From assembly GCA_003577165.1 (NCBI GenBank), contig QEUM01000007.1, positions 62,001 through 126,000 on the forward strand: DNA of 64,000 nucleotides. The letters are read 5' to 3'. This stretch comes from Armatimonadota bacterium. GTDB taxonomy: Bacteria; Armatimonadota; Fimbriimonadia; Fimbriimonadales; ATM1. Both the position numbers and the translations under genes were made by a program. Shown here in pieces: positions 7,657 through 15,319 of this stretch (position 1 is its first letter; each line of letters opens with the position of its first letter). Below the pieces are notes generated by a model. The model searched no databases. It saw only the letters and a list, made by a program, of their open reading frames with translations, and had not been told where the DNA came from.

Positions 7657-8529
7657 ATGGCGGCAAAGGAGGAAATAAAGTCGGCGATTCAGGGAGTCAT
7701 TCGCGACCTCATGTCCCGGGTGATGCACAAAGTCATGATAAGGGACCCTTTCGTCGTGGAGGAGCATCGAGCCAAGAAGCCAATCTATGCTGCGCTAGTT
7801 CCTGATGAGATTTTCAAGGGGGCACACTTTGAGCGGCGCTTTGTGACGCCATTCGGGAAGGTGTGGGAGAGAATTGCGGCTGCAGTTGCGCGCAAAGTCA
7901 TGGGTAATGCTGAGATCGGATACCGTATCAAGGGGACGGTTCGACAGCAGCGCATGCAGCGAATCCAAGAGGTTCTTAATAAGTTGGAACACGGGCGGAG
8001 CGAAACCACGGACGAGCGAACTCGACCCGACTGGGAAGTCGAGCTGAAGTACGTGCTAGACGGAGGGGGCGAACCTATACCCACAGAAGTGATTTGCGAT
8101 GTGTACGCGTGGTCGATTGACGCGAAAAAGGGTATGGCTTTTGAGTTGAAAGCACCGTTACCCAACAGCGACCAGACGAAGGTGAGCAAGGAGAAGATCC
8201 TGAAACTGTATGCAATGGATCCGACACAGGTGGGGGGGGCTTACTACGCTCTTCCCTATAACCCGTACGGCAGAGAACGAACCGATTACAGGTGGGGGAT
8301 CCCCGGGCGCTGGTTTAACATGCAGGCGGATCCTGTGGTCCTGATTGGTCGAGAGTTTTGGGACGCCTTGGGCGGTCCCGGAACCTATGAGGCCTTTATT
8401 GATGCAGTCAACGAGTTGGGTGGCGATTATCGAGACCGTATATACCGCGATTATCTTGGCATGGAGCCGCCCGAGGAACCCGGACGGACGTTCACGATCC
8501 GCGAGGAGAACGCCCCATACGAACCCTAG
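7657..8529 (+). CDS. Type II restriction endonuclease, TdeIII family
   Basis: The 290-residue protein matches the TdeIII endonuclease family in its signature blocks: AFELKAPLPNSDQTKVSKEK near residue 165, which contains the ExK half of the active site, and GGAYYALPYNPYG near residue 192. IPTEVICDVYAWS near residue 145 would supply the metal-binding Asp. Known TdeIII and MjaII enzymes cut GGNCC; extending that specificity to this protein is inference. ATG 7657 follows the methylase stop by 4 nt. The system looks intact, unlike the neighbouring vapC. Confidence 0.85.
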   Translation: MAAKEEIKSAIQGVIRDLMSRVMHKVMIRDPFVVEEHRAKKPIYAALVPDEIFKGAHFERRFVTPFGKVWERIAAAVARKVMGNAEIGYRIKGTVRQQRMQRIQEVLNKLEHGRSETTDERTRPDWEVELKYVLDGGGEPIPTEVICDVYAWSIDAKKGMAFELKAPLPNSDQTKVSKEKILKLYAMDPTQVGGAYYALPYNPYGRERTDYRWGIPGRWFNMQADPVVLIGREFWDALGGPGTYEAFIDAVNELGGDYRDRIYRDYLGMEPPEEPGRTFTIREENAPYEP

Positions 8530-8674
8530 GCTCATCGAGTCGAAGGAACTAGCTCGCACCGTTGCCCAGTGATCATCGCCGGTCACTGGCCGTTGGTTTC
8601 CGAGCGCGCGCAGCCGATCGGAATCCCATGTCAGCTAGCGTGCGGACATCAGAGGGCCTTGTGAGTGCTCCTAA

Positions 8675-8690
8675 GCGGCCAGCTGGCCGC
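8675..8690. repeat. Perfect 16-bp palindrome
   Basis: GCGGCCAGCTGGCCGC is a perfect inverted repeat in the 194-nt gap between the convergent endonuclease and metalloprotease-like genes. No T-run follows on either strand, so it is at best a weak terminator or a protein-binding site. I see nothing else in the gap. Confidence 0.4.
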
Positions 8691-8723
8691 AAACCGAGGC
8701 GTTCGCGCTAGCCGAGCATTGAA

Positions 8724-9665
8724 TCAGCGCATGGACACTAGCAACTCTTCCAGCCAGAGCTTGTGCAAACCGACCTCTTTCCACTTGGGCAGGAGGCGGT
8801 CGAGGAGGCGTGCCTGCGCGAGTCCGGTTTGGTAATACCGGATGTCGCCCTTCGCGATCGCCAAGCCCGAGCGCAACTGAAACGAGTCGGACATCCTGCG
8901 CCTCGTCGCCGCGCTCAAATCGTAGAGCGGAGGAGTTTTCGTGTCGAGGCTCGCGAGTTCGATGATCCGGACTTCCGCGTATTTGCCCATGCCCTCGAGC
9001 CACTCCAACTGCGTTTCATACGCGATCAGGTCTTTGTCCAGTTTGGCGCGCTTCCTTCTTTCCGAACGAAAGGCGAGGAAGTTGGCGACGGCGCTGCGCG
9101 TTTCGTCCGACATGGCCGTTGCGAGGGCGTCCGCCAGCAGGGAGCCCTCTCTCTTCCAGTCCTCCAAGAGCGTTGAGTCACTCTCCGGGTACTTCGATTC
9201 GAAGGCGTAGACGGCCATTGCGCTTTTGAATCGGTCGGGAGCGGTCTGCGCCTGAAAGGCGTGGAACATCTCGTGGATGGTCGCCGCGATGTGCAACTCG
9301 CGCCCGGATTGGAGGCGCTTCGTCATGTAGTCGAATGTGGCAAAACTGGCGCACCAGACGTCTCCGACGCGCACTGTGAAGGCGGACGGCTTGTGGGGGG
9401 GGCGGCGATGTAGGTCTTTGCCGGGAAGGAATCCGACTTCGATTCGAGTCCAGCTTTCCGGAGGCGACGGATGCCCGATCAGATACTCGAATTGTTCATC
9501 GTAAAGGAGGATCGGAATATTGGCTCGCGCGAATCCCGGCCAGATTCCGTCGCCATATTGACGCTGGAACCGGAGAAGTTCTTCGATCTCTCGTTTGTCT
9601 TCCGCGGTGGGGAAGACGTTCGTCTGGCCGAGGGCCAGCATGAAGGCGGCCGCGGCGAAGTGCAC
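8724..9665 (-). CDS. Secreted HExxH metallopeptidase-like protein
   Basis: GTG 9665 starts a 313-residue product with a short signal peptide (MHFAAAAFMLALGQT). Near residue 132 the sequence IAATIHEMFHAFQ contains HExxH, the zinc-binding catalytic motif of metallopeptidases, at the end of a helix. A third zinc ligand cannot be assigned by eye. The C-terminal half is helical and charged (FRSERRKRAKLDKD) with no recognised domain. A TAAACT box 6 nt upstream suggests leaderless expression. It stands alone; substrate unknown. Confidence 0.6.
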   Translation of the reverse strand: MHFAAAAFMLALGQTNVFPTAEDKREIEELLRFQRQYGDGIWPGFARANIPILLYDEQFEYLIGHPSPPESWTRIEVGFLPGKDLHRRPPHKPSAFTVRVGDVWCASFATFDYMTKRLQSGRELHIAATIHEMFHAFQAQTAPDRFKSAMAVYAFESKYPESDSTLLEDWKREGSLLADALATAMSDETRSAVANFLAFRSERRKRAKLDKDLIAYETQLEWLEGMGKYAEVRIIELASLDTKTPPLYDLSAATRRRMSDSFQLRSGLAIAKGDIRYYQTGLAQARLLDRLLPKWKEVGLHKLWLEELLVSMR

Positions 9666-9671
9666 GCGGTT

Positions 9672-9677
9672 AGTTTA
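9672..9677 (-). promoter_or_regulatory. -10 box TAAACT for a leaderless start (metallopeptidase-like gene)
   Basis: TAAACT ends 6 nt before GTG 9665, with no Shine-Dalgarno sequence between. Confidence 0.45.
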
Positions 9678-9811
9678 GCCGGAAACGGATCGCGGCGTTC
9701 CTGATTCGCTGGGGGCTGCGATTCATGGTTGCTTCTGACGGAAGCGCAGGGCGACTTCGCGATGGGGGACTTCGCGACGCGGGGTGCCATACTTCCGAGG
9801 GCGGCTCCGGA

Positions 9812-10096
9812 GTGACTCAGGATCAAAAAGCGCTACTGGCCCATCGCCTGACTTCGGTTGCGACGCTCTCGCCACTTGTAAGTGGCTGCGCCTTGATGGG
9901 GTTCTTCGGGGGCTCGGATCGCGACCCGATGTGGGTCTGGATGCTTTTCTACATCATCTTCTTCGGCGGGTTCGCGGTCTCGTTACTTGCGCTGCTGTGT
10001 TTGGTCTTCCTTAAGCTGTTCGTGAAGCCGGAGCCTGTTCTACCGCCCCCCATCGTTCCTGACAGGCAGGATGAGAACAGTGTGGATGGGAGTTGA
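9812..10096 (+). CDS. Small membrane protein of unknown function
   Basis: I take GTG 9812 as the start, giving 94 residues (MTQDQKALLAHRL...). An ATG at 9725 in the same frame adds a Gly/Arg-rich stretch that looks non-coding. One hydrophobic segment (MWVWMLFYIIFFGGF) runs almost directly into another (VSLLALLCLVFLKLF), suggesting a two-helix membrane hairpin, and a Pro-rich charged tail follows. No family recognised and no operon partner. Confidence 0.5.
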   Translation: MTQDQKALLAHRLTSVATLSPLVSGCALMGFFGGSDRDPMWVWMLFYIIFFGGFAVSLLALLCLVFLKLFVKPEPVLPPPIVPDRQDENSVDGS

Positions 10097-10195
10097 GAAC
10101 TTTTCAACACGTGATTGACCGGGTCTAACGCAAATCAGGTGAGTCGGCGCGCTACGGTTCACAGGGATCCTGGACGGGCGGGTCGAGGGCGTGCC

Positions 10196-11659
10196 TCAGG
10201 TGCGAGCCTCTTGCGGCGGGGCGACGTCGGACGCAGCGAGGATGTCGTCGAGCACGTCGTCGGCAGTGTAAGTGCGCTTGCCGTTCGACAGGAAGCGCGC
10301 GATGTTGCGCAGATCGTCGCCAGCCGTCACGATGGGCGGCTCCGATACGCCGCTCCGACGTTGCCCGAGGCCGACAGCGGCGAGGAGCCCGTTGCAGAGG
10401 CACTTGCGATTTTCGGTCTCCTCTGCGCTGCCGCCTTTTTCGATGAAGTCTTCGATCGGTTCTGAGGCGCAGCGATATCCAATCGTTCCCTTCTCGGTGA
10501 GGTAGGGCTGCCTCAAGTATCCAAGATCGCAAATCCTTTCTCGCGCTTCGTACACGGACTGCTCTGAGAGCGAACCTTCAAGCGACACGACTTTGAACGG
10601 GAATCCGGTGGGAGATGCGCCGGCGTCGGTGCGGATGTGCGCGGTGCCGTTCGCGCAGGCATCGAGAACTTGCGCTTTGATTTCGGGCGCGAGTCCGGAC
10701 TCTTGACAGAAGGCGAAGGGAGTCCCGACTTGTATGCCCGTCGCTCCCAATTCCAGCGCACGGTGCAATTTTTCTCGCGATCCGTACTCGCCAGCGAGCC
10801 AGAAGGGCACTCCGAGTTCGCGAATGGCTTCGATTTCGGGGTCGTCTTTGGGTCCGTAGATGGGATTACGGTCTTCATCGAATTGCAGGGGCCCTCGCGG
10901 GGGGGCGTTGTGTCCGCCGGCCGTCGGGCCCTCTATGACGAGGCCGTCTACCGGAGGCGTGCAGCGTTTGACCAAGTGCGTGGCGAGAGCATTCGATGAC
11001 ACGATGGCGAGGAATTTTGGCCGCGTGAGTTCTGGCGTGTCGCTGCTGATGTAGTGGGTGGGATGGAATGTGGCGAACTTAGATTCAACTGCGGGAGAAC
11101 CCGCGACATCGAGCCGCAGTTTCGTTTCCTCCAGCGCAGCAAGGGAATCGAGGACGCCGGGGATCTGACGAGGAATGCCAGCGCCCATTAGAACGAAATC
11201 CACGCCTGCGAGCATCGCTCCGAACAGAGCCGGAAGAGTTGGAAGTTGGACCTTCTCTAAGAGATTGATGCCGACCCAACCGTCTTGGTCGCGTTTCGCG
11301 AGATGGACTTCGACGAAGTTCGCCAACACAGTGAGGTCTGTGAGCGATTGCGAGAACTTCACTGTCGGCACGGGCTTTGAGCGAAACGACTGGTCGGCCC
11401 TGAGACCCTCCGGGCGGAAATATCTGTCTAGGACTCTGTCCGCGATCTCCGGAATCGGGAATGCGTCGAGGGCGCTTCGAATGTGGCCGCCTTGATCGCC
11501 GAGCTGAAGGCGCCGGGCGAGAACCGCGTCTGCGGCTGTGCCGGAGACGACCCCTAACTGTCCGCGGATTGAGACGGCGCGCGCGAGGCGCCAGCCTGAA
11601 ACGGCGACGCCCATGCCGCCTTGGATGATGGTCGGCAGCCTCGGCGGCTGAGTCTTCAC
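10196..11659 (-). CDS. Nitronate monooxygenase / 2-nitropropane dioxygenase-like flavoprotein
   Basis: This 487-residue TIM-barrel flavoprotein has IIQGGMGVAVSGWRLA at its N terminus (the FMN-binding PIIQGGMG motif) and VIEGPTAGGHN near residue 243 with the conserved GGH. IQVGTPFAFCQESG near residue 313 is the phosphate-binding region. Family members oxidise alkyl nitronates using FMN and O2, and some longer ones act as enoyl reductases. At 487 residues it is longer than the usual ~330, with about 120 extra C-terminal residues (CLCNGLLAAVGLGQ) as in the longer subfamily. GTG start with a CATAAT box 6 nt upstream. Confidence 0.8.
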   Translation of the reverse strand: MKTQPPRLPTIIQGGMGVAVSGWRLARAVSIRGQLGVVSGTAADAVLARRLQLGDQGGHIRSALDAFPIPEIADRVLDRYFRPEGLRADQSFRSKPVPTVKFSQSLTDLTVLANFVEVHLAKRDQDGWVGINLLEKVQLPTLPALFGAMLAGVDFVLMGAGIPRQIPGVLDSLAALEETKLRLDVAGSPAVESKFATFHPTHYISSDTPELTRPKFLAIVSSNALATHLVKRCTPPVDGLVIEGPTAGGHNAPPRGPLQFDEDRNPIYGPKDDPEIEAIRELGVPFWLAGEYGSREKLHRALELGATGIQVGTPFAFCQESGLAPEIKAQVLDACANGTAHIRTDAGASPTGFPFKVVSLEGSLSEQSVYEARERICDLGYLRQPYLTEKGTIGYRCASEPIEDFIEKGGSAEETENRKCLCNGLLAAVGLGQRRSGVSEPPIVTAGDDLRNIARFLSNGKRTYTADDVLDDILAASDVAPPQEART

Positions 11660-11665
11660 CCTGCC

Positions 11666-11671
11666 ATTATG
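11666..11671 (-). promoter_or_regulatory. -10 box CATAAT for a leaderless start (nitronate monooxygenase)
   Basis: CATAAT ends 6 nt before GTG 11659 on the minus strand. No ribosome binding site is present. Confidence 0.45.
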
Positions 11672-11725
11672 GGCTCCGCTGGGGACCGATCGCCTTGTTT
11701 TGGGCCAGGGGGGCGGTTCCAGGGG

Positions 11726-11872
11726 TATAATGAGCCTCGTTACGATTCTTTGTCCGAAGTATTCCCACTCAGTTTCATGCCTCTTGGCCTGTTCCTGGAA
11801 GAGATTGCGATTGACACGAACCGGAACAGACTACGCCTCGAACGATTCGAGGCCACATAAGGAGGCCATATT
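11726..11872 (+). promoter_or_regulatory. TATAAT promoter and ~135-nt leader of the RRM gene
   Basis: A perfect TATAAT at 11726-11731 precedes a long untranslated leader. Just before the ribosome binding site is a perfect hairpin: CCTCGAA 11836-11842, loop CGA, TTCGAGG 11846-11852. AAGGAGG follows at 11859-11865. Long structured leaders are known for cold-inducible RNA-binding protein genes, where the RNA itself senses temperature. That this applies here is inference. Confidence 0.55.
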
Positions 11873-12166
11873 TTGGCTACAAAAACACTCTACGTAGGGA
11901 ATCTCTCCTACAACACATCTGAGGCGGCGCTCGCGAATGCGTTTGCCCCGTTCGGCGGACGCAATACCCGCATCATGGACAGTCGAGGCTTCGGCTTCGT
12001 GGACGTGGACGCGGATCAGGCGGATGCAGCGATCTCTGCGATGAACAACAAGGAGTTCGACGGCCGAACGCTCAACGTCAATGAAGCGCGACCTCGCGAA
12101 GAGCGAAGCGGCGGCGGTGGCGGCGGCGGCAATTACCGCCAGGGCGGACGCAAGCGAAGCTGGTAA
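11873..12166 (+). CDS. RRM-domain RNA-binding protein, glycine-rich tail
   Basis: TTG 11873 with AAGGAGG 7 nt upstream starts a 97-residue protein. One RNA recognition motif fills residues 1-75: RNP2 is LYVGNLSY near residue 5 and RNP1 is SRGFGFVDV near residue 39. The tail is Gly/Arg-rich (RSGGGGGGGNYRQGG), as in cyanobacterial cold-inducible Rbp proteins, which bind single-stranded RNA. A strong terminator follows 56 nt after the stop, so it is monocistronic. Confidence 0.9.
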   Translation: MATKTLYVGNLSYNTSEAALANAFAPFGGRNTRIMDSRGFGFVDVDADQADAAISAMNNKEFDGRTLNVNEARPREERSGGGGGGGNYRQGGRKRSW

Positions 12167-12222
12167 CGCCAGCGCGATGAGCGCTTTGGGAAGCGAGTAG
12201 TTTCGCATAGCGCCCGTCATCG

Positions 12223-12262
12223 AAGCGACCCTCGGAGACATCTCCGAGGGTCGCTTGTCTTT
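12223..12262 (+). terminator. Rho-independent terminator after the RRM gene
   Basis: A 16-bp perfect stem (AAGCGACCCTCGGAGA, 12223-12238) with loop CA is followed by its complement at 12241-12256 and then GTCTTTTTT. Confidence 0.9.
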
Positions 12263-12285
12263 TTTGTAGGCGCTGACTCGCGCCC

Positions 12286-12423
12286 TTACCGCGGGCCGAG
12301 GAAGGTGCCGATTTCGAGTTTCTCGAACGTCTGGCGGAGCTGCTCATTCGCGTTCATCACGATGGGGCCGTACAACTCGACGGGCTCTTTTAGCGGTTCG
12401 CCGGATACGAGTTCGAGTAGCGC
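12286..12423 (-). pseudogene. Detached copy of the pirin 3' end
   Basis: The minus strand encodes 45 residues with LVSGEPLKEPVELYGPIV and NEQLRQTFEKLEIGTFLG, matching the last ~43 residues of the pirin gene at 14279-15178. At DNA level 12300-12411 matches 14287-14398 without gaps, 100 of 112 bases. It has no start codon of its own and follows in frame right after the TAG of the 602-residue gene. Many of the differences are conservative, so it probably evolved under selection before or after detachment. It closes a ~1.9-kb islet behind intact pirin. Confidence 0.8.
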
Positions 12424-14232
12424 CTACTTAGGCACGTTGAGCAGGATGATCTCCTTCTCCGGGGGATTCCAAGCGTTCAGGAGTTTGAGGGCCTGGCCGG
12501 CGATGGCTTTGTCTTCGGAAAGGCACAGCAGCCAAAAAGACATGAGGGTTTCTTTGGCGAGTTTTTCCCGTGCTGCGCTCGGCACCGCAGACATGATTGC
12601 AATGGCAGCTCGCTGCGCTTCGACGTTCTGCGAAGCGGCAAAGATGCTCACGACGCGCGCGAAGTGGTGCGCTTCCTGTTCAGTAGCACTCGGACCCAAG
12701 AGTTGCGCCATTTCGCTTGCGCCGCTACGTACCCAAGTCGAGAGTCTCGCAGGAGTGCGCGCAATGCGGTGCGCGAGCCACACGGTGGCTCCTTTGCTGC
12801 CGTATGCCGTCAGCAGTGTTGGCTCGATGCACTTGCTCCACTTAGGCGCGTCGAAGTTCGTTCCCGCCACTGCGGCCTCATAGAGAGCCCTGGCGTAGGA
12901 GCCCTTCCCAGGCGCCGGCAGGAGGCGCTTTTGGATGTCCTCGTAGGTTGCGCCGTCGGTGTAGATCCAGATTTTGGCTTGGTCCCAGGAGCCGATAAAC
13001 CGGGAGCGCGAGATTTGATGGCCTATTCGTGCAAGTACAGGGTCGGAGTTCGGCATCAGACTGAACTTTGTGGACTTGCTCGGCTCATGCTTGGACATTT
13101 CCATGCACATGGTTCGCAACTTGGCCGTCACACGGACCGGGCCGTCGGGCGAGAAGATGCTGAGGGATGGAAGATAAATCACGCAGGGCCGGATGATGAG
13201 GCAATCCTGCACACCGTCATTGTCCGTGTCGCAGACCGAGCCGGCAGGGATCCAGAAGTCGAACGGAACTGGGAACGGATTCTCGCACGTGACCTCTCCG
13301 CCGTTCATGTCATCGAGTGTGATTTTGAAGTTGAACTGTTGCAGCACGTTCGGACTTACTGGAATTCCGTTTTCATCCGTGCCGATGACGGGGCCTTCGA
13401 AACCGATCGGTTCGAGACCTGGAGAATTCGGTGGCTCGAGGTCTTCGATCAACGGAGTCTTTGGCTCGATGTACTCCTCGTTCGGTGGCTGTCCTGGGTG
13501 TGGAGGCGTCGGTGTGGGTTCGTCGAAGTCTCCTCCGTCTTTGATTGACTTTACGACTGAGCATCGGCAATTCACGACCGGCGGTAGTTCGACGAACTCT
13601 TCAGTGGGCACCCAAAGTTCCGTCCATGCAGCATCGAACTGTCCGCCGGGAGTGACGGTCATCGTGCCGTCCGGCGCTGTTTGTTCACGAGATATCTTCA
13701 CGTGCACAACTCGTGAGTAGACGTTGTACTTGATGCAACGTTTGGAGGTAGAGCAAGGCGTCTTGTTCCAGCATCTCCACTTTAGCTGGACGCCGGGGCC
13801 CTGGACTTCTCCGCCGCCTCTTCTAACAACCTGCCAATAGAATTCGTTCGCAAGCGACCCTTTGAGCCCATGTGCTTCTGCGGCTTTGATCGCCTCTTCC
13901 CAACCCTTTTCGTTTGGCTGCACCCATGTCGGAAGAATGGGGCCCCTCACGTGGTTGCTTTCGCACGCGATGTCGCAAGACGTGTCGCACTCGGGATGTG
14001 CGAGGTGTTTCTGCCCTTTACAGCTGTTCGTGCAAGCATAAGCGCCCAGGAATGGATCGCTCTTCACGCCGAGGAACTTGAATTCGACTTTGAATTCGGC
14101 ACGGATTCCCCCGCCCATGTAGACATTGCCGCTGCCAGCTTTCAGTTCGAAGTTCTGGCTTAGCGGCTCCTGGTCTTGCGGCGCTGCAGGAAGGAGGCAG
14201 AGGGCAACTATTGCGAGCGAGGTCATCGTCAT
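12424..14232 (-). CDS. Large secreted protein, Cys-rich N-terminal part, unknown function
   Basis: The 602-residue product has a signal peptide (MTMTSLAIVALCLLPAAPQ) and a Cys-rich N-terminal part (ACTNSCKGQ ... CDTSCDIACESN, residues ~65-95). A Pro-rich linker lies near 235-275. DTDNDGVQDC near residue 335 resembles a thrombospondin type 3 calcium loop. An Ala-rich helical C terminus recalls ARM/HEAT-type repeats. No family is recognised. It lies 46 nt downstream of the pirin stop and ends where the detached pirin tail begins, so it is the sole cargo of an islet flanked by copies of the pirin 3' end. An AAGGAGG is present but about 25 nt from the ATG. Confidence 0.65.
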   Translation of the reverse strand: MTMTSLAIVALCLLPAAPQDQEPLSQNFELKAGSGNVYMGGGIRAEFKVEFKFLGVKSDPFLGAYACTNSCKGQKHLAHPECDTSCDIACESNHVRGPILPTWVQPNEKGWEEAIKAAEAHGLKGSLANEFYWQVVRRGGGEVQGPGVQLKWRCWNKTPCSTSKRCIKYNVYSRVVHVKISREQTAPDGTMTVTPGGQFDAAWTELWVPTEEFVELPPVVNCRCSVVKSIKDGGDFDEPTPTPPHPGQPPNEEYIEPKTPLIEDLEPPNSPGLEPIGFEGPVIGTDENGIPVSPNVLQQFNFKITLDDMNGGEVTCENPFPVPFDFWIPAGSVCDTDNDGVQDCLIIRPCVIYLPSLSIFSPDGPVRVTAKLRTMCMEMSKHEPSKSTKFSLMPNSDPVLARIGHQISRSRFIGSWDQAKIWIYTDGATYEDIQKRLLPAPGKGSYARALYEAAVAGTNFDAPKWSKCIEPTLLTAYGSKGATVWLAHRIARTPARLSTWVRSGASEMAQLLGPSATEQEAHHFARVVSIFAASQNVEAQRAAIAIMSAVPSAAREKLAKETLMSFWLLCLSEDKAIAGQALKLLNAWNPPEKEIILLNVPK

Positions 14233-14278
14233 TTGGGTTTACGACGCCTGAGTTGGAACCTCCTTCAAGCCGCGGGAA

Positions 14279-15178
14279 CTATCCCAGGAAGGTGCCGTTT
14301 TCGAGTTCCTCGAAGGCCTGGCGGAGTTGCTCGTTCGTGTTCATGACGATGGGGCCGTACCATGCGACGGGCTCTTTTAGCGGTTTGCCGGATACGAGCA
14401 GGAACCGCACGCCTTCGTCGCGGGTTTCGAGCGTGATCTCGTCTCCCGCATCAAAGAGGATGAGGGACCGGTTGTCCGCTTCGGAGGGGGGCGACGTGTC
14501 GAGCCAACCGACGCCCTCGGTCGGAACGTCGAATGGCTCGGAAGCGTTGCAGAAACTCGCGGCGCCCTCGAACACGTAAGCGAATGCGTTGCGCCGCGTG
14601 TCCATTGGGAGAGGGCGCCTGACTCCGGGGGGGACGTACACGTCGAGGTAGATGGGCTCGGCGGCGATGCCGTCCACGGGGCCGGTCGCGCCCCAGAACG
14701 TGCCGCAGACGACTCGCACGCGCGTCCCGTCGTCTTCCACCACTTCGGGAATTTGCCCAGATTTGACTTCTTGATAGTGCGGCGCGGTCATCTTTAGGGA
14801 TGAGGGGAGGTTCGCCCAAAGTTGAAAGCCGTGCATTCGTCCCTGCACGTCGCCCTTCGGCATCTCTTGGTGGATGATGCCGCGACCCGCGGTCATCCAC
14901 TGCACGTCGCCCGCTGCGATCTCGCCGCTGTTGCCCATGCTGTCGCCATGCTGCACCGTTCCGGCGAGCACGTAGGTGATGGTCTCGATTCCTCTATGAG
15001 GATGCCACGGAAAGCCAGCGAGGTACTCGTCTGGGTTATCGTTGCGGAAGTCGTCGAGCAGAAGGAACGGGTCGGTGTCGGACGTGCTGCCGAAACCGAA
15101 CGCGCGCCGAAGGTGGACGCCTGCGCCTTCGATGGTGGGCTTGGCTCTGATGAGTTTCTTGACGGGGCGGATGGACAT
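14279..15178 (-). CDS. Pirin family protein
   Basis: ATG 15178 gives 299 residues; a TTG at 15193 would add five. The N-terminal cupin has HPHRGIETITYVLAG near residue 57, supplying the metal-binding histidines, then VQWMTAGRGIIHQEMP near 93. The C-terminal cupin ends near LYGPIVMN-like sequence. Pirins are iron-binding bicupins; some have quercetinase activity. A TAGAAT box lies 17 nt before the ATG. The last ~110 bases are duplicated at 12300-12411 on the far side of the downstream gene. Confidence 0.9.
   Translation of the reverse strand: MSIRPVKKLIRAKPTIEGAGVHLRRAFGFGSTSDTDPFLLLDDFRNDNPDEYLAGFPWHPHRGIETITYVLAGTVQHGDSMGNSGEIAAGDVQWMTAGRGIIHQEMPKGDVQGRMHGFQLWANLPSSLKMTAPHYQEVKSGQIPEVVEDDGTRVRVVCGTFWGATGPVDGIAAEPIYLDVYVPPGVRRPLPMDTRRNAFAYVFEGAASFCNASEPFDVPTEGVGWLDTSPPSEADNRSLILFDAGDEITLETRDEGVRFLLVSGKPLKEPVAWYGPIVMNTNEQLRQAFEELENGTFLG
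14287..14398. repeat. Direct repeat: pirin 3'-end copy within the intact gene
   Basis: This segment of pirin is repeated in the same orientation at 12300-12411 (100 of 112 bases identical, no gaps). The two copies flank the 602-residue gene. Confidence 0.85.
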
Positions 15179-15319
15179 CGCTTTTCTCGCCAAGAATTCT
15201 ACGCCATCTTCGGCGCGCGTGTCACGCGCGTGCGAGGGCGGACGAGCGGATGCACGCCTTTGTCCTGCCTATCGGAAAAGGCGTGCTCGTTTGTCGGAGG
15301 AACTGAGACCGATTTCGGC

